Notes: generated by a model not told the origin, from the letters alone. Shown: positions 1 through 9,630, counted from the first letter of the stretch. The stretch: 64,000 bases of DNA from Rhodovulum robiginosum (GCF_003944755.1 NZ_RWGU01000038.1:1-64000), one strand, 5' to 3'. Program-made: numbers and translations.

Positions 1-127
1 GGGCGACAACGTGTCGTTCACGGTTGAACTGATCGCGCCGATCGCGATGGAAGAGAAGCTGCGCTTCGCCATCCGCGAAGGCGGCCGCACCGTCGGCGCC
101 GGCGTCGTGTCGAAGATCATCGAGTAA
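1..127 (+). CDS. tuf: Elongation factor Tu, C-terminal end (partial)
   Basis: The first 41 readable codons encode the end of domain 3 of EF-Tu, the GTPase that delivers aminoacyl-tRNA to the ribosome. The reading begins [11 protein letters not shown] and closes with [11 protein letters not shown], a typical EF-Tu tail. The gene begins outside the window, so the GTP-binding domain cannot be checked. It ends 56 bases before rpsJ, which is the usual junction between the str and S10 groups. Confidence 0.95.
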   Translation, partial: GDNVSFTVELIAPIAMEEKLRFAIREGGRTVGAGVVSKIIE

Positions 128-139
128 CGTGAAACGGCC

Positions 140-161
140 GGGCGGGCCCTGGTGCCCGCCC
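140..161 (+). terminator. Weak hairpin between tuf and rpsJ
   Basis: GGGCGGGC (140-147) and GCCCGCCC (154-161) form an 8-bp perfect stem with a 6-base loop. Only two T residues follow, so this is at best a pause or partial terminator, or part of the S10 leader. Confidence 0.35.
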
Positions 162-183
162 TTCAGCCTGAAGGGCAAAGAAA

Positions 184-492
184 ATGCAAAGTCAGAATAT
201 CCGCATTCGGCTGAAGGCCTTTGACTACCGCGTTCTGGATGCCAGCACGCAGGAGATCGTCAACACGGCCAAGCGGACCGGCGCCCAGGTGCGTGGGCCC
301 ATCCCGTTGCCGAACAAGATCGAGAAATTCACGGTTCTTCGCGGCCCCCATGTCGACAAGAAGTCCCGTGACCAATGGGAAATCCGCACGCATAAGCGGC
401 TTCTCGACATCATCGACCCTACGCCGCAGACCGTGGACGCGCTTATGAAGCTCGACCTCGCCGCCGGCGTGGACGTCGAGATCAAGGTTTGA
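184..492 (+). CDS. rpsJ: 30S ribosomal protein S10
   Basis: S10 is a 30S head protein that also pairs with NusB in transcription antitermination. The 102-residue product starts [19 protein letters not shown] and contains the conserved segment [20 protein letters not shown], which covers the long loop of S10. Length matches the family. It is the first gene of the S10 group here, with AAGGGC upstream as a ribosome binding site, and is followed 14 bases later by rplC. Confidence 0.97.
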   Translation: MQSQNIRIRLKAFDYRVLDASTQEIVNTAKRTGAQVRGPIPLPNKIEKFTVLRGPHVDKKSRDQWEIRTHKRLLDIIDPTPQTVDALMKLDLAAGVDVEIKV

Positions 493-506
493 GGAGGGCA
501 CCCGAG

Positions 507-1346
507 ATGCGCTCTGGAGTGATCGCAAAGAAACTGGGCATGACCCGGTTGTTCATGGAGGACGGCCGGCAGGTGCCGGTGACCGTTCTGCAACTCGACG
601 GCTGCCAGGTCGTGGCCCAGCGGACCAGCGAAAAGGACGGCTACACCGCCGTTCAGCTCGGCTCGGGCAGCGCCCGCGCCAAGCGGGTCAGCGCGCCGAT
701 GCGCGGCCATTTCGCCAAGGCGAGCGTGGCCCCGAAAAGCAAGATCGCGGAGTTCCGCGTGGCGCCGGAGAACCTGATCGACGTGGGTGAGGAAATCACC
801 GCCGATCATTACTTCGAAGGCCAGTTCGTGGATGTCAGCGGCACCTCGATCGGCAAGGGCTTTGCCGGCGCGATGAAGCGGCACAACTTCGGCGGCCTGC
901 GGGCCAGCCACGGCGTGTCGATCAGCCACCGCTCGCACGGCTCGACCGGCCAGTGTCAGGACCCTGGACGCGTGTTCAAGGGCAAGAAGATGGCCGGCCA
1001 CATGGGCGCGGCGCGCGTGACCACGCAAAACCTGCAGGTCATCAAGACCGACGCCGACCGCGGGCTGATCATGGTCAAGGGCGCGGTGCCGGGGTCCAAG
1101 GGCGGCTGGGTGACGATCAAGGACGCGGTGAAAAAGCCGACGCCTGAAAACCTGATCTACCCCGCCGCGCTGAAATCGGCCGCCGAAGAGGCCAAGCGCG
1201 CCGCCGAGGAGGCCGCCGCCCAGGCCGCCGCCGAGGAGGAAGCCGCCGCGAAGGCCGCCGCCGAGGAACAGGCCGCCGCCGAAGAGGCCGCCCTGAAAGA
1301 GGCCGAGGCCGAGATTCAGGCCGAGAAGAAGGACGGTGAGGAATGA
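507..1346 (+). CDS. rplC: 50S ribosomal protein L3 with Ala/Glu-rich C-terminal extension
   Basis: L3 nucleates 50S assembly and reaches toward the peptidyl-transferase centre. The start at 507 ([16 protein letters not shown]) is preceded by GAGGAG at a good distance; an in-frame TTG at 489 is less likely. The L3 body runs to about residue 216. Residues 217-279 are an added tail made almost only of Ala, Glu and Lys, predicted to be a long helix. Most bacterial L3 proteins end near 210 residues. The stop overlaps the rplD start as ATGA. Confidence 0.96.
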   Translation: MRSGVIAKKLGMTRLFMEDGRQVPVTVLQLDGCQVVAQRTSEKDGYTAVQLGSGSARAKRVSAPMRGHFAKASVAPKSKIAEFRVAPENLIDVGEEITADHYFEGQFVDVSGTSIGKGFAGAMKRHNFGGLRASHGVSISHRSHGSTGQCQDPGRVFKGKKMAGHMGAARVTTQNLQVIKTDADRGLIMVKGAVPGSKGGWVTIKDAVKKPTPENLIYPAALKSAAEEAKRAAEEAAAQAAAEEEAAAKAAAEEQAAAEEAALKEAEAEIQAEKKDGEE

Positions 1347-1963
1347 AACTCGACGTGATCAAGCTGGACGGCGCCAAGGCCGGCACCGTCGATCTCGGCG
1401 ACGAGATCTTCGGGCTCGAGCCGCGCGCCGACATCCTGCACCGCGTGGTCCGCTGGCAGCGCAACAAGGCGCAGGCCGGCACCCACAAGGTCAAGACCCG
1501 GTCCGAGACCAGCTACTCGACCAAGAAGATCTATCGCCAGAAGGGCACCGGCGGCGCGCGCCACGGTGACCGCAACGCGCCGATCTTCCGCAAGGGCGGC
1601 ATCTACAAGGGCCCGACCCCGCGCAGCCATGCGCACGAGCTGACCAAGAAGTTCCGCAAGCTGGGCCTGCGCCACGCGCTGAGCGCCAAGGCGAAGGCGG
1701 GCGAGCTGGTGGTGCTTGAGGCGGCGGAACTCGCCGAGCCCAAGACCGCGGCGCTGGCCAAGTCGCTGAAGAGCCTTGGCTGGAAGCGGGCGCTGGTGAT
1801 CGACGGGGCCGAGGTGAACCAAAACTTCGCCATGGCGGCGCGCAACATCGAGGGTATCGATGTGTTGCCGTCGGTGGGGGCCAATGTCTATGACATCCTC
1901 AAGCGCGACACGCTCGTGCTGACCAAAGCGGGTGTCGAAGCGCTGGAGGCGCGACTGAAATGA
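1343..1963 (+). CDS. rplD: 50S ribosomal protein L4
   Basis: L4 lines the peptide exit tunnel with an extended loop. The 206-residue protein shows the L4 hallmark [20 protein letters not shown] followed by [11 protein letters not shown] near residues 50-80, which is that loop. In E. coli L4 also represses the S10 operon; no matching leader can be judged here. It overlaps rplC by 4 bases and rplW by 4 bases, indicating translational coupling. Confidence 0.97.
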   Translation: MKLDVIKLDGAKAGTVDLGDEIFGLEPRADILHRVVRWQRNKAQAGTHKVKTRSETSYSTKKIYRQKGTGGARHGDRNAPIFRKGGIYKGPTPRSHAHELTKKFRKLGLRHALSAKAKAGELVVLEAAELAEPKTAALAKSLKSLGWKRALVIDGAEVNQNFAMAARNIEGIDVLPSVGANVYDILKRDTLVLTKAGVEALEARLK

Positions 1964-2256
1964 GCGCGAAGCCGGAACATTACGACGTGATCCGCAAGCC
2001 GGTGATCACCGAAAAGGCCACGATGGCGTCGGAGGCCAACGCTGTGGTCTTCGAGGTGGCGATGGATGCGAACAAGCCGCAGATCAAGGAGGCGATCGAG
2101 GGCCTCTTCGGTGTCAAGGTGAAGGCGGTCAACACCACCATCACCAAGGGCAAGGTCAAGCGGTTCCGCGGCATCCTCGGCCGCCGCGCCGACGTCAAGA
2201 AGGCCTACGTCACCCTCGAAGAGGGCAACACTATCGACGTGACCACGGGTCTCTGA
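1960..2256 (+). CDS. rplW: 50S ribosomal protein L23
   Basis: L23 sits at the exit of the peptide tunnel and is the docking site for trigger factor and SRP. The 98-residue product carries [23 protein letters not shown] and [20 protein letters not shown], both diagnostic. The ATG overlaps the last codon and stop of rplD. A strong hairpin follows the stop codon at 2275, so rplW may end a transcription segment. Confidence 0.97.
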   Translation: MSAKPEHYDVIRKPVITEKATMASEANAVVFEVAMDANKPQIKEAIEGLFGVKVKAVNTTITKGKVKRFRGILGRRADVKKAYVTLEEGNTIDVTTGL

Positions 2257-2274
2257 TAGACGGATCCGACTCTT

Positions 2275-2307
2275 CGGCCCCGGTTTGTCCCGGGGCCGGA
2301 CGTTTTT
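2275..2307 (+). terminator. Hairpin plus T-run between rplW and rplB
   Basis: CGGCCCCGG (2275-2283) and CCGGGGCCG (2290-2298) form a perfect 9-bp GC stem with a 6-base loop, followed by GACGTTTTT. This has the form of an intrinsic terminator inside the S10 group, presumably partial (an attenuator), because no obvious new promoter lies in the 70 bases left before rplB. Confidence 0.65.
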
Positions 2308-2377
2308 GAGCCGGGGCGTGCAATTGCCCCAGACCGAAACCGGACCTTTGGTCCGAAGCTGACGGAAGACAGAAAGC

Positions 2378-3217
2378 ATGGCACTCAAGTCGTACAAGCC
2401 GACGACGCCGGGCCAGCGTGGGCTGGTTCTGATCGACCGTTCGGAGCTTTGGAAAGGTCGTCCGGTCAAGGCCCTCACCGAGGGTCTGACCAAAAAGGGC
2501 GGCCGGAACAACACCGGACGGATTACGGCACGCCGCCGTGGCGGGGGGGCGAAGCGCCTCTACCGCATCGTTGATTTCAAGCGGAGCAAGGTCGATATGC
2601 CCGCCGTTGTGGCGCGCATCGAATACGACCCGAACCGGACCGCCTTCATCGCGCTGATCCAGTACGAGGACGGCGAGCAGGCCTACATCCTGGCGCCCCA
2701 GCGCCTTGGCATTGGCGACAAGGTGGTGGCCTCGGCCAAGGCCGACGTCAAGCCGGGCAACGCGATGCCCTTTACCGGCATGCCGGTCGGCACGATCGTG
2801 CACAATATCGAGCTGAAGCCCGGCAAGGGCGGCCAGATCGCACGCGCCGCGGGCACCTATGCCCAGTTTGTCGGCCGTGACGGCGGCTACGCCCAGATCC
2901 GCCTCAGCTCGGGCGAGCTCAGGATGGTGCGGCAGGAATGCCTGGCGACGGTTGGCGCGGTGTCGAACCCCGACAACTCGAACCAGAACTTCGGCAAGGC
3001 GGGCCGGACGCGCCACATGGGCAAGCGGCCCAGCGTGCGCGGCGTGGTGATGAACCCCATCGACCACCCCCATGGCGGCGGCGAGGGCCGTACCTCGGGC
3101 GGCCGTCACCCGGTGACCCCCTGGGGCAAGCCCACCAAGGGCGCCCGTACCCGCAAGAACAAGGGGACGGACAAGTTCATCATCCGCTCCCGCCACGCTC
3201 GCAAGAAGGGGCGCTAA
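2378..3217 (+). CDS. rplB: 50S ribosomal protein L2
   Basis: L2 is the largest 23S-binding protein and is needed for subunit joining and peptidyl transfer. The 279-residue protein begins [15 protein letters not shown] and shows the invariant stretch [20 protein letters not shown] near residues 225-245, including the functionally important His. It starts 121 bases after rplW, an unusually wide gap for this cluster, filled by the hairpin at 2275-2307. Confidence 0.97.
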   Translation: MALKSYKPTTPGQRGLVLIDRSELWKGRPVKALTEGLTKKGGRNNTGRITARRRGGGAKRLYRIVDFKRSKVDMPAVVARIEYDPNRTAFIALIQYEDGEQAYILAPQRLGIGDKVVASAKADVKPGNAMPFTGMPVGTIVHNIELKPGKGGQIARAAGTYAQFVGRDGGYAQIRLSSGELRMVRQECLATVGAVSNPDNSNQNFGKAGRTRHMGKRPSVRGVVMNPIDHPHGGGEGRTSGGRHPVTPWGKPTKGARTRKNKGTDKFIIRSRHARKKGR

Positions 3218-3220
3218 TAT

Positions 3221-3499
3221 ATGGCACGCTCTGTTTGGAAAGGCCCTTTCGTCGACTCCTACGTCCTGAAAAAGGCCGAGAAGGCGCGCGAGTCGGGCCG
3301 CAACGAAGTGATCAAGATCTGGTCGCGCCGTTCCACCATCCTGCCCCAGTTCGTGGGGCTGACCTTTGGCGTCTATAACGGTCACAAGCACATCCCTGTG
3401 AACGTGTCCGAAGACATGATCGGTCAGAAGTTCGGCGAATACGCGCCCACCCGTAGCTATTACGGGCACGCGGCCGACAAAAAAGCGAAGAAGAGGTAA
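3221..3499 (+). CDS. rpsS: 30S ribosomal protein S19
   Basis: S19 works with S13 in the 30S head and contacts tRNA at the A site. The 92-residue product begins [20 protein letters not shown] and includes [24 protein letters not shown], standard for S19. It begins 3 bases after the rplB stop, so translation is probably coupled. Confidence 0.97.
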   Translation: MARSVWKGPFVDSYVLKKAEKARESGRNEVIKIWSRRSTILPQFVGLTFGVYNGHKHIPVNVSEDMIGQKFGEYAPTRSYYGHAADKKAKKR

Positions 3500-3504
3500 G
3501 CGTC

Positions 3505-3885
3505 ATGGGCAAGGAAAAGAACCCGCGCCGCGTGGCCGAGAACGAGGCCATGGCCAAGATCCGCATGCTGCGCACCTCGCCGCAGAAGCTGAACCTGGTG
3601 GCCGCCATGATCCGCGGCAAGAAGGTCGACCGCGCGCTCGCCGATCTGACCTTTTCGAAAAAGCGGATCGCCGACGACGTGAAGAAATGCCTTCAATCGG
3701 CCATCGCTAACGCCGAGAACAACCATGATCTCGACGTCGACGAGCTGATCGTCGCCGAGGCCTATGTCGGCAAGAACCTGACGTTGAAGCGCGGTCGCCC
3801 GCGGGCGCGCGGCCGGTTCGGCCGGATCGTCAAGCCTTTCTCCGAACTCACCATCAAGGTTCGCCAGGTCGAGGAGCAAGCGTAA
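3505..3885 (+). CDS. rplV: 50S ribosomal protein L22
   Basis: L22 lines the exit tunnel with a beta-hairpin. The 126-residue product contains [23 protein letters not shown] and [15 protein letters not shown], the latter being the tunnel hairpin region (about residues 93-107). A few extra N-terminal residues ([18 protein letters not shown]) precede the core. Its stop shares one base with the rpsC start. Confidence 0.97.
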   Translation: MGKEKNPRRVAENEAMAKIRMLRTSPQKLNLVAAMIRGKKVDRALADLTFSKKRIADDVKKCLQSAIANAENNHDLDVDELIVAEAYVGKNLTLKRGRPRARGRFGRIVKPFSELTIKVRQVEEQA

Positions 3886-4595
3886 TGGGTCACAAGGTCA
3901 ATCCGATCGGCATGCGCCTGCAGGTGAACCGCACCTGGGACAGCCGCTGGTACGCCGATACCAAGGAATACGGCAACCTGCTGCTCGAAGACCTCGCTAT
4001 CCGCGAGTTCATCCGCGAAGAGTGCAAGCAGGCCGGCGTCAGCCGCATCATCATCGAGCGCCCGCACAAGAAGTGCCGGGTGACGATCCACACCGCGCGT
4101 CCGGGCGTGATCATCGGCAAGAAGGGCGCCGATATCGAAACCCTGCGCAAGAAGCTGGCCCAGATGACCGACAGCGAGCTGCACCTCAACATCGTCGAGG
4201 TGCGCAAGCCGGAACTCGACGCCCAGCTGGTGGCCGAGAGCATTGCCCAGCAGCTTGAGCGCCGGGTCAGCTTTCGCCGCGCGATGAAGCGGTCGGTGCA
4301 GAACGCCATGCGCATGGGCGCGCTCGGCATCCGGGTCAACGTCGCGGGCCGCCTCGGCGGCGCCGAGATCGCACGGACCGAATGGTACCGCGAGGGCCGG
4401 GTGCCGCTGCACACGCTGCGCGCCGATATCGACTATGCCCTGGCCGAGGCGCAAACGCCCTACGGCATCATCGGGATCAAGGTCTGGATCTTCAAAGGCG
4501 AAATCATGGAGCACGATCCCAGTGCCCGCGACCGTCGCCAGCAGGAGCTCCAGGAAGGCGGCGGCGGGCCCTCGCGTCCGCGCCGCGACCGCTGA
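3885..4595 (+). CDS. rpsC: 30S ribosomal protein S3
   Basis: S3 helps form the mRNA entry channel and has helicase-related function. The 236-residue protein has the KH-domain GXXG loop in [14 protein letters not shown] (about residues 67-80) and the C-terminal domain with [30 protein letters not shown]. The last about 25 residues ([18 protein letters not shown]...) are a polar tail. Confidence 0.97.
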   Translation: MGHKVNPIGMRLQVNRTWDSRWYADTKEYGNLLLEDLAIREFIREECKQAGVSRIIIERPHKKCRVTIHTARPGVIIGKKGADIETLRKKLAQMTDSELHLNIVEVRKPELDAQLVAESIAQQLERRVSFRRAMKRSVQNAMRMGALGIRVNVAGRLGGAEIARTEWYREGRVPLHTLRADIDYALAEAQTPYGIIGIKVWIFKGEIMEHDPSARDRRQQELQEGGGGPSRPRRDR

Positions 4596-4607
4596 GGAGT
4601 TTGAGAG

Positions 4608-5021
4608 ATGCTGCAACCCAAGCGCACGAAATTCCGCAAGATGCACAAGGGCCGTATTCACGGCCAGGCAAAAGGCGGGTTCGACCTCAACTTCGGGACG
4701 TTCGGCCTGAAGGCCACCCAGCCCGAGCGGATCACCGCACGCCAGATCGAGGCGGCGCGCCGTGCCATGACGCGTCACATGAAACGTCAGGGCCGGGTCT
4801 GGATCCGCGTCTTCCCCGACACGCCCGTGTCGTCCAAGCCCACCGAGGTGCGGATGGGTAAGGGCAAGGGGTCGGTCGATTTCTGGGCCGCCAAGATCAA
4901 GCCCGGCCGGATCATGTTCGAAATCGACGGCGTGTCCGAACCAGTCGCCCGCGAGGCCCTGCGCCTTGCCGCGATGAAGCTGCCGGTAAAATGCCGGATC
5001 GTGCATCGCGAAGACTGGTAA
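4608..5021 (+). CDS. rplP: 50S ribosomal protein L16
   Basis: L16 helps place the A-site tRNA near the peptidyl-transferase centre. The 137-residue product begins [16 protein letters not shown] and includes [19 protein letters not shown] and [17 protein letters not shown], all typical. It is the last gene before a 290-base gap that holds a terminator and a promoter candidate. Confidence 0.97.
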   Translation: MLQPKRTKFRKMHKGRIHGQAKGGFDLNFGTFGLKATQPERITARQIEAARRAMTRHMKRQGRVWIRVFPDTPVSSKPTEVRMGKGKGSVDFWAAKIKPGRIMFEIDGVSEPVAREALRLAAMKLPVKCRIVHREDW

Positions 5022-5055
5022 GCGGTCGGTGGGGTGATACCCACCCTGCGAGATC

Positions 5056-5087
5056 GGCCCCCGTCGAGAGATCGGCGGGGGCCTTTT
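5056..5087 (+). terminator. Intrinsic terminator-like hairpin after rplP
   Basis: GGCCCCCG (5056-5063) pairs with CGGGGGCC (5076-5083) in an 8-bp perfect stem, followed at once by TTTT. It lies 34 bases after the rplP stop and would separate the rpsJ-rplP block from rpmC onward. Confidence 0.7.
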
Positions 5088-5199
5088 CGTTTCAGCGCCG
5101 GTGCCGGGGGGGGGCTGCGGCGCGACGGCGAAACCCGTGTCCCATATCGGCCGGATGCGCCTTTCCTGCCGGGATCGGCCGCTTGCGGCTTGAAAGGGC

Positions 5200-5228
5200 T
5201 TGCAATACGGGCGGCCGGGGGGTATGCG
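5200..5228 (+). promoter_or_regulatory. Promoter candidate for rpmC and the downstream spc genes
   Basis: TTGCAA (5200-5205) and TATGCG (5223-5228) are separated by exactly 17 bases, a sigma-70-type layout. It lies after the rplP terminator and 84 bases before rpmC. The rest of the 5022-5311 gap holds a run of G residues near 5107 and no convincing gene on either strand. Confidence 0.5.
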
Positions 5229-5311
5229 GGCCGCTCATCCACGGACTCCATCGGAATCAGGGTGACCCTTCAGGGGGGCCTTCCGGTGATGTTGAAAAGG
5301 AAGATCGAGCC

Positions 5312-5512
5312 ATGAACGCTCAGGAACTCCGGGACAAGACGCCCGACCAGCTCCGCGAGGAGCTGACGAACCTCAAGAAAGAGGCCTTCAACCTGCGCTT
5401 CCAGCAGGCCACCGGCGCGATGGAGAACACGGCGCGGATGCGCCAGGTTCGCCGCAACGCGGCCCGGGTGAAGACCGTGCTGAACGAAAAAGCCCGCGCG
5501 GCGGCGGAATAA
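5312..5512 (+). CDS. rpmC: 50S ribosomal protein L29
   Basis: L29 lies beside L23 at the exit-tunnel rim. The 66-residue product is [18 protein letters not shown]... with the two-helix hairpin pattern of L29 ([36 protein letters not shown]). The ATG at 5312 fits the family start; longer in-frame readings upstream cover the promoter and are not credible. The wide gap before it is unusual, since rplP and rpmC normally touch. Confidence 0.95.
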   Translation: MNAQELRDKTPDQLREELTNLKKEAFNLRFQQATGAMENTARMRQVRRNAARVKTVLNEKARAAAE

Positions 5513-5527
5513 GGGAGCCAGACCAGA

Positions 5528-5761
5528 ATGCCCAAACGTATCCTGCAAGGCACCGTGACCAGCGACCAGAACAACCAGACCGTCACGGTCTCGGTCGAGC
5601 GCCGCTTCAAGCACCCCGTGCTGCAAAAGACGATCCGGAAGTCCAAGAAATACCGGGCCCATGACGAAGCCAACCAGTTCAAGGTCGGCGACATGGTGCG
5701 CATTCAGGAATGCGCGCCGAAATCCAAGACGAAACGCTGGGAGGTGATCGCCCAGGTCTGA
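5528..5761 (+). CDS. rpsQ: 30S ribosomal protein S17
   Basis: S17 is an OB-fold primary binder of 16S rRNA. The 77-residue protein includes [23 protein letters not shown] and [32 protein letters not shown], the full S17 signature. It begins 15 bases after rpmC with GGGAG upstream. Confidence 0.97.
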   Translation: MPKRILQGTVTSDQNNQTVTVSVERRFKHPVLQKTIRKSKKYRAHDEANQFKVGDMVRIQECAPKSKTKRWEVIAQV

Positions 5762-5828
5762 CCTGCGCCGTCACATTCCGGTTTGATCGAAACCCTGGGA
5801 CGCGTTCCCAAAGGTCGGGAGAAACCAC

Positions 5829-6197
5829 ATGATCCAGATGCAGACCAATCTGGATGTCGCTGACAACTCCGGCGCACGCCGGGTGCAGTGCATCAAGGTC
5901 CTGGGTGGTTCCAAGCGTAAATACGCCTCCGTCGGCGACATCATCGTCGTCTCGGTGAAGGAAGCCATCCCGCGCGGCCGCGTGAAGAAGGGCGACGTGC
6001 GCAAGGCCGTCGTCGTGCGCACCGCCAAAGAGGTCCGGCGCGAAGACGGCACCGCGATCCGTTTCGACCGCAACGCCGCGGTCATCCTCAATAACAACAA
6101 CGAGCCGATCGGGACCCGTATCTTCGGCCCGGTGGTGCGCGAGTTGCGCGCCAAGAACTTCATGAAGATCATCTCGCTCGCCCCGGAGGTGCTGTAA
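5829..6197 (+). CDS. rplN: 50S ribosomal protein L14
   Basis: L14 takes part in intersubunit bridges. The 122-residue product begins [27 protein letters not shown] and ends with [26 protein letters not shown], both conserved. GGGAG lies before the start. A 67-base gap from rpsQ contains no clear signal. Confidence 0.97.
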
Positions 6198-6198
6198 G

Positions 6199-6513
6199 AT
6201 GGCTGCCAAGCTGAAAAAGGGCGACAAGGTCGTCGTGCTGGCCGGCAAGGACAAGGGCCGCGAAGGCACCATCCAGTCGGTCGATCCCAAGGCCGGCAAG
6301 GCCGTGGTTGAGGGCGTCAACATGGCCGTCCGTCACCAGAAACCCAGCCAGATGAGCCAGGGCGGACGGACGCCCAAGGCGATGCCGATCCAGCTGTCCA
6401 ACCTCGCGATCGTCGACCCCAAGGAGGGCGGCCCGACCCGCGTGGGCTTCCGCATGGAAGACGGCAAGAAGGTGCGTTTCGCCAAGAAATCGGGGGAAGT
6501 GATCGATGCTTGA
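6199..6513 (+). CDS. rplX: 50S ribosomal protein L24
   Basis: L24 starts 50S assembly and sits at the tunnel exit. The 104-residue product carries the KOW motif near the N terminus ([20 protein letters not shown], residues 5-24). One base separates it from rplN, and it overlaps rplE by 8 bases. Confidence 0.97.
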   Translation: MAAKLKKGDKVVVLAGKDKGREGTIQSVDPKAGKAVVEGVNMAVRHQKPSQMSQGGRTPKAMPIQLSNLAIVDPKEGGPTRVGFRMEDGKKVRFAKKSGEVIDA

Positions 6514-7069
6514 TTCCGCCAGCTACATCCCGCGCCTGAAGGCGGAGTACCGCAACACCATCCGGCCCGCTCTGAAAGAAGAGTTCGGCTACAAGAACGA
6601 CATGATGATTCCGCGCCTTGAAAAGGTCGTGCTGAACATCGGCTGCGGCGCCGAGGCCGTGCGCGACTCGAAAAAGGTCAAGTCGGCCGTCGAAGACCTG
6701 ACCATGCTCGCCGGCCAGAAGGCCGTGGTGACCAAGGCGAAAAAGTCGATCGCCGGTTTCCGCGTCCGCGAGGAAATGCCGCTCGGCGCCAAGGTCACGC
6801 TCCGCGGCGACCGGATGTATGAATTCCTCGACCGCCTGATCACCATCGCCATGCCCCGCATCCGCGACTTCCGCGGCGTCGCGGGCAAGTCCTTTGACGG
6901 GCGCGGCAACTACGCGATGGGCATCAAGGAGCACATCGTCTTCCCGGAAATCGACTACGACAAGGTCGACGAAGTCTGGGGTATGGATATCGTCATCGGC
7001 ACCACCGCGAAAACCGACGCGGAAGCGAAGGCGCTGTTGAAGCATTTCAACATGCCGTTCAACAGCTGA
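6506..7069 (+). CDS. rplE: 50S ribosomal protein L5
   Basis: L5 binds 5S rRNA and touches the P-site tRNA. The 187-residue product shows [22 protein letters not shown] and [27 protein letters not shown], with [24 protein letters not shown] near residue 135-158. It overlaps rplX, suggesting coupled translation. Confidence 0.97.
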   Translation: MLDSASYIPRLKAEYRNTIRPALKEEFGYKNDMMIPRLEKVVLNIGCGAEAVRDSKKVKSAVEDLTMLAGQKAVVTKAKKSIAGFRVREEMPLGAKVTLRGDRMYEFLDRLITIAMPRIRDFRGVAGKSFDGRGNYAMGIKEHIVFPEIDYDKVDEVWGMDIVIGTTAKTDAEAKALLKHFNMPFNS

Positions 7070-7089
7070 TCGCGGCAGGGAGAAAGCAC

Positions 7090-7395
7090 ATGGCTAAGAA
7101 ATCGATGATCGAACGCGAGAAGAAGCGCCAGCGCCTGGTCGAGCAATACGCCGCCAAGCGCGCCGCTCTGAAAGAGATCGCGAACAACGAAGACCTGCCG
7201 ATGGAAGAGCGGTTCAAGGCCCGGCTGAAGCTGGCCAAGCTGCCGCGCAACTCGTCGGCGACCCGGCTGCACAACCGCTGCCAGCTCACCGGGCGTCCGC
7301 ACGCCTATTACCGCAAGCTCAAAGTCTCGCGGATCATGCTTCGGGAACTCGGCTCCACGGGCCAGATCCCCGGCATGGTCAAGTCGAGCTGGTAA
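7090..7395 (+). CDS. rpsN: 30S ribosomal protein S14 (long, zinc-free form)
   Basis: S14 binds 16S rRNA in the 30S head. This 101-residue version is the long form: it has [25 protein letters not shown] near residues 63-87 and a single Cys there, so it lacks the zinc ribbon of the short form. It starts with [17 protein letters not shown] and lies between rplE and rpsH, as expected. Confidence 0.97.
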   Translation: MAKKSMIEREKKRQRLVEQYAAKRAALKEIANNEDLPMEERFKARLKLAKLPRNSSATRLHNRCQLTGRPHAYYRKLKVSRIMLRELGSTGQIPGMVKSSW

Positions 7396-7407
7396 GGAGG
7401 GGAAGAG

Positions 7408-7806
7408 ATGTCCGTGAACGATCCTCTCGGCGATATGCTGACCCGTATCCGCAACGCGCAGATGCGCGGCAAGTCGACGGTCCGCACGCCGGCCTCGAAG
7501 CTGCGCGCCTGGGTTCTCGACGTGCTGCAGGACGAAGGCTATATCCGCGGCTACGAACCGGCGACCAGCGCGAATGGCATGCCCGAAATCGAGGTCAGCC
7601 TGAAGTACTACGAAGGCCAGCCCGTCATCCGCGAGCTGCGCCGTGTCTCCAAGCCCGGCCGGCGCGTCTACATGAGCGTGAAAGAGATCCCGCAGGTCCG
7701 CCAGGGCCTCGGTGTTTCGATCGTCTCGACGTCCAAGGGCGTGATGTCCGATGCAGCAGCGCGCTCCGCCAATGTCGGCGGAGAAGTGCTCTGCCAGGTG
7801 TTCTAA
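7408..7806 (+). CDS. rpsH: 30S ribosomal protein S8
   Basis: S8 is a primary 16S rRNA binder and, in E. coli, the repressor of the spc operon. The 132-residue product begins [22 protein letters not shown] and ends [31 protein letters not shown], which includes the conserved STSKG loop. AAGGAGGGGAAGAG before the ATG is a strong ribosome binding site. Confidence 0.97.
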   Translation: MSVNDPLGDMLTRIRNAQMRGKSTVRTPASKLRAWVLDVLQDEGYIRGYEPATSANGMPEIEVSLKYYEGQPVIRELRRVSKPGRRVYMSVKEIPQVRQGLGVSIVSTSKGVMSDAAARSANVGGEVLCQVF

Positions 7807-7817
7807 GGGAGGTCGGA

Positions 7818-8351
7818 ATGTCTCGTATTGGTAAGAAACCGGTCGAGCTGCCGTCGGGTGTGTCCGCATCCGTCTCCGGCCAGACCGTCGAAGTGAAGGG
7901 CCCCAAGGGCGCCCGCAGCTTCACCGCCACCGACGACGTGACCCTCACGGTCGAGGATAACGGCGTCACCATCACCCCTCGCGGCAGCTCCAAGCGGGCG
8001 CGCCAGCAATGGGGGATGTCGCGCACCATGGTCGCCAACCTCGTGCAGGGCGTGACCGAGGGCTTCAAGAAAGAGCTCGAGATCCAGGGCGTCGGTTACC
8101 GTGCCCAGGTGCAGGGCAACACGCTGAAGCTGAACCTCGGCTATTCGCACGAAGTGAATTTCGAGGTGCCCGAGGGCGTCACCGTCACCGCCCCGAAACC
8201 GACCGAGGTCGTGATCGAGGGTTCGGATCAGCAGCTCGTCGGCCAGGTCGCGGCCAATATCCGCGAATGGCGCGCGCCGGAGCCCTACAAGGGCAAAGGC
8301 ATCCGCTACAAGGGCGAGTTCATCTTCCGTAAGGAAGGCAAGAAGAAGTAA
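7818..8351 (+). CDS. rplF: 50S ribosomal protein L6
   Basis: L6 has two related domains and binds near the sarcin-ricin loop. The 177-residue protein shows [37 protein letters not shown] in the middle, and the C-terminal signature [20 protein letters not shown]. It begins 11 bases after rpsH. Confidence 0.97.
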   Translation: MSRIGKKPVELPSGVSASVSGQTVEVKGPKGARSFTATDDVTLTVEDNGVTITPRGSSKRARQQWGMSRTMVANLVQGVTEGFKKELEIQGVGYRAQVQGNTLKLNLGYSHEVNFEVPEGVTVTAPKPTEVVIEGSDQQLVGQVAANIREWRAPEPYKGKGIRYKGEFIFRKEGKKK

Positions 8352-8362
8352 GGGCGCGACAG

Positions 8363-8722
8363 ATGGCAAACAGCAAAAGACAACTGTTCCAGAAACGCCG
8401 CCTGCGCGTGCGGAACAAGCTTCGCAAGATGAATGCCGGGCGCGTGCGCCTGAGCGTGCATCGCAGCAACAAGAACATCAGCGTGCAGCTGATCGACGAT
8501 GTGAACGGCGTCACGCTGGCGTCGGCCTCCAGCCTCGAAAAGGATCTGGGTATCGTCGGCAAGAACAACGTCGAGGCCGCCACCAAGGTGGGGACCGCTA
8601 TCGCCGAACGGGCCAAGAAGGCCGGGGTCGAGGAATGCTACTTCGACCGGGGCGGGTTCCTGTTCCACGGCAAGGTCAAGGCACTCGCCGATGCTGCCCG
8701 TGAGGGCGGCCTGAAGTTCTGA
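8363..8722 (+). CDS. rplR: 50S ribosomal protein L18
   Basis: L18 brings 5S rRNA into the large subunit together with L5. The 119-residue product has the basic N terminus ([24 protein letters not shown]) and the C-terminal [26 protein letters not shown] typical of L18. It is spaced 11 bases from rplF and 11 from rpsE. Confidence 0.97.
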   Translation: MANSKRQLFQKRRLRVRNKLRKMNAGRVRLSVHRSNKNISVQLIDDVNGVTLASASSLEKDLGIVGKNNVEAATKVGTAIAERAKKAGVEECYFDRGGFLFHGKVKALADAAREGGLKF

Positions 8723-8733
8723 GGAGACGAGAG

Positions 8734-9306
8734 ATGGCAAGAGAAGACAATCGCCGGGGCGGCCGCGATCGCGACGAGAACCCGGAATTCGCCGATCGTC
8801 TCGTGGCGATCAACCGTGTGTCCAAGACCGTGAAGGGCGGCAAACGCTTCGGCTTTGCCGCGCTCGTCGTCGTGGGCGATCAGAAAGGCCGCGTCGGCTT
8901 TGGCAAAGGCAAGGCCAAAGAGGTGCCCGAGGCGATCCGCAAGGCCACCGAGCAGGCCAAGCGCAACCTCATCCGCGTGCCGCTGCGCGAGGGCCGCACC
9001 CTGCATCACGATATCGAGGGCCGCCATGGCGCGGGCCGCGTGGTGATGCGCACCGCCCCCCAGGGTACCGGCATCATCGCCGGCGGCCCGATGCGTGCCG
9101 TGTTCGAGATGCTGGGCATTCAGGACGTGGTGGCCAAATCCGTCGGCTCGCAGAACCCCTACAACATGATCCGCGCGACGCTGGACGGGCTGACCCGCGA
9201 AAGCTCGCCGCGCCACGTGGCGCAGCGCCGGGGCAAGAAGGTGGCCGACATCCTGAAAAAAGATGACGCGCCGGCCGCCGAAACGCCCGCAGCGGCAGAA
9301 GCGTAA
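8734..9306 (+). CDS. rpsE: 30S ribosomal protein S5
   Basis: S5 affects decoding accuracy and mRNA unwinding. The 190-residue product has the N-terminal double-stranded-RNA-binding-like fold ([31 protein letters not shown]) and the C-terminal half with [35 protein letters not shown]. The last about 20 residues ([14 protein letters not shown]) are an acidic Ala-rich tail. Confidence 0.97.
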   Translation: MAREDNRRGGRDRDENPEFADRLVAINRVSKTVKGGKRFGFAALVVVGDQKGRVGFGKGKAKEVPEAIRKATEQAKRNLIRVPLREGRTLHHDIEGRHGAGRVVMRTAPQGTGIIAGGPMRAVFEMLGIQDVVAKSVGSQNPYNMIRATLDGLTRESSPRHVAQRRGKKVADILKKDDAPAAETPAAAEA

Positions 9307-9318
9307 GGAGACGGGAGA

Positions 9319-9507
9319 ATGGCAAAAACCATCGTCGTCAAGCAGGTGGGCTCGCCCATCCGCCGCCCCGAGGTTCAGCGTCAGACGCTGATCGGGCTGG
9401 GCCTGAACAAGATGCACAAGACCCGCGAACTGGAGGACACCCCCAGCATTCGCGGCATGATCGCCAAGATCCCGCATCTGGTCGAGATCGTCGAAGAGCG
9501 CGGCTGA
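9319..9507 (+). CDS. rpmD: 50S ribosomal protein L30
   Basis: L30 is a small accessory 50S protein. The 62-residue product carries [31 protein letters not shown], the whole L30 core. It is followed directly by a strong terminator at 9530, whereas in most genomes rplO follows at once. Confidence 0.96.
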   Translation: MAKTIVVKQVGSPIRRPEVQRQTLIGLGLNKMHKTRELEDTPSIRGMIAKIPHLVEIVEERG

Positions 9508-9529
9508 GCCGCGCTTTTGGAAGTTTGCG

Positions 9530-9560
9530 GGGCCCCGGTCGATGCCGGGGCCCTTTTTTT
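9530..9560 (+). terminator. Strong intrinsic terminator after rpmD
   Basis: GGGCCCCGG (9530-9538) pairs with CCGGGGCCC (9545-9553) in a perfect 9-bp stem with loop TCGATG, followed by seven T residues. This is the clearest terminator within the ribosomal cluster. Confidence 0.88.
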
Positions 9561-9564
9561 GCGC

Positions 9565-9593
9565 TTTGGCGAAAGGGGTTTTGCTGTTACTAT
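9565..9593 (+). promoter_or_regulatory. Weak promoter candidate for the VPLPA-CTERM gene
   Basis: TTTGGC (9565-9570) and TACTAT (9588-9593) are 17 bases apart, just after the rpmD terminator and 38 bases before the start codon. The -35 match is poor, but the area is visibly AT-richer than its surroundings. Confidence 0.3.
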
Positions 9594-9630
9594 GCCGCCC
9601 TATTTTAATTTCCTTTAAGGGGGTGGAAAC

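Noticed and set aside
4991-5311. In-frame extension of rpmC back to 4991
   Set aside because: The extra 107 residues are compositional, run through the rplP end, a terminator and a promoter candidate, and are not part of any L29.
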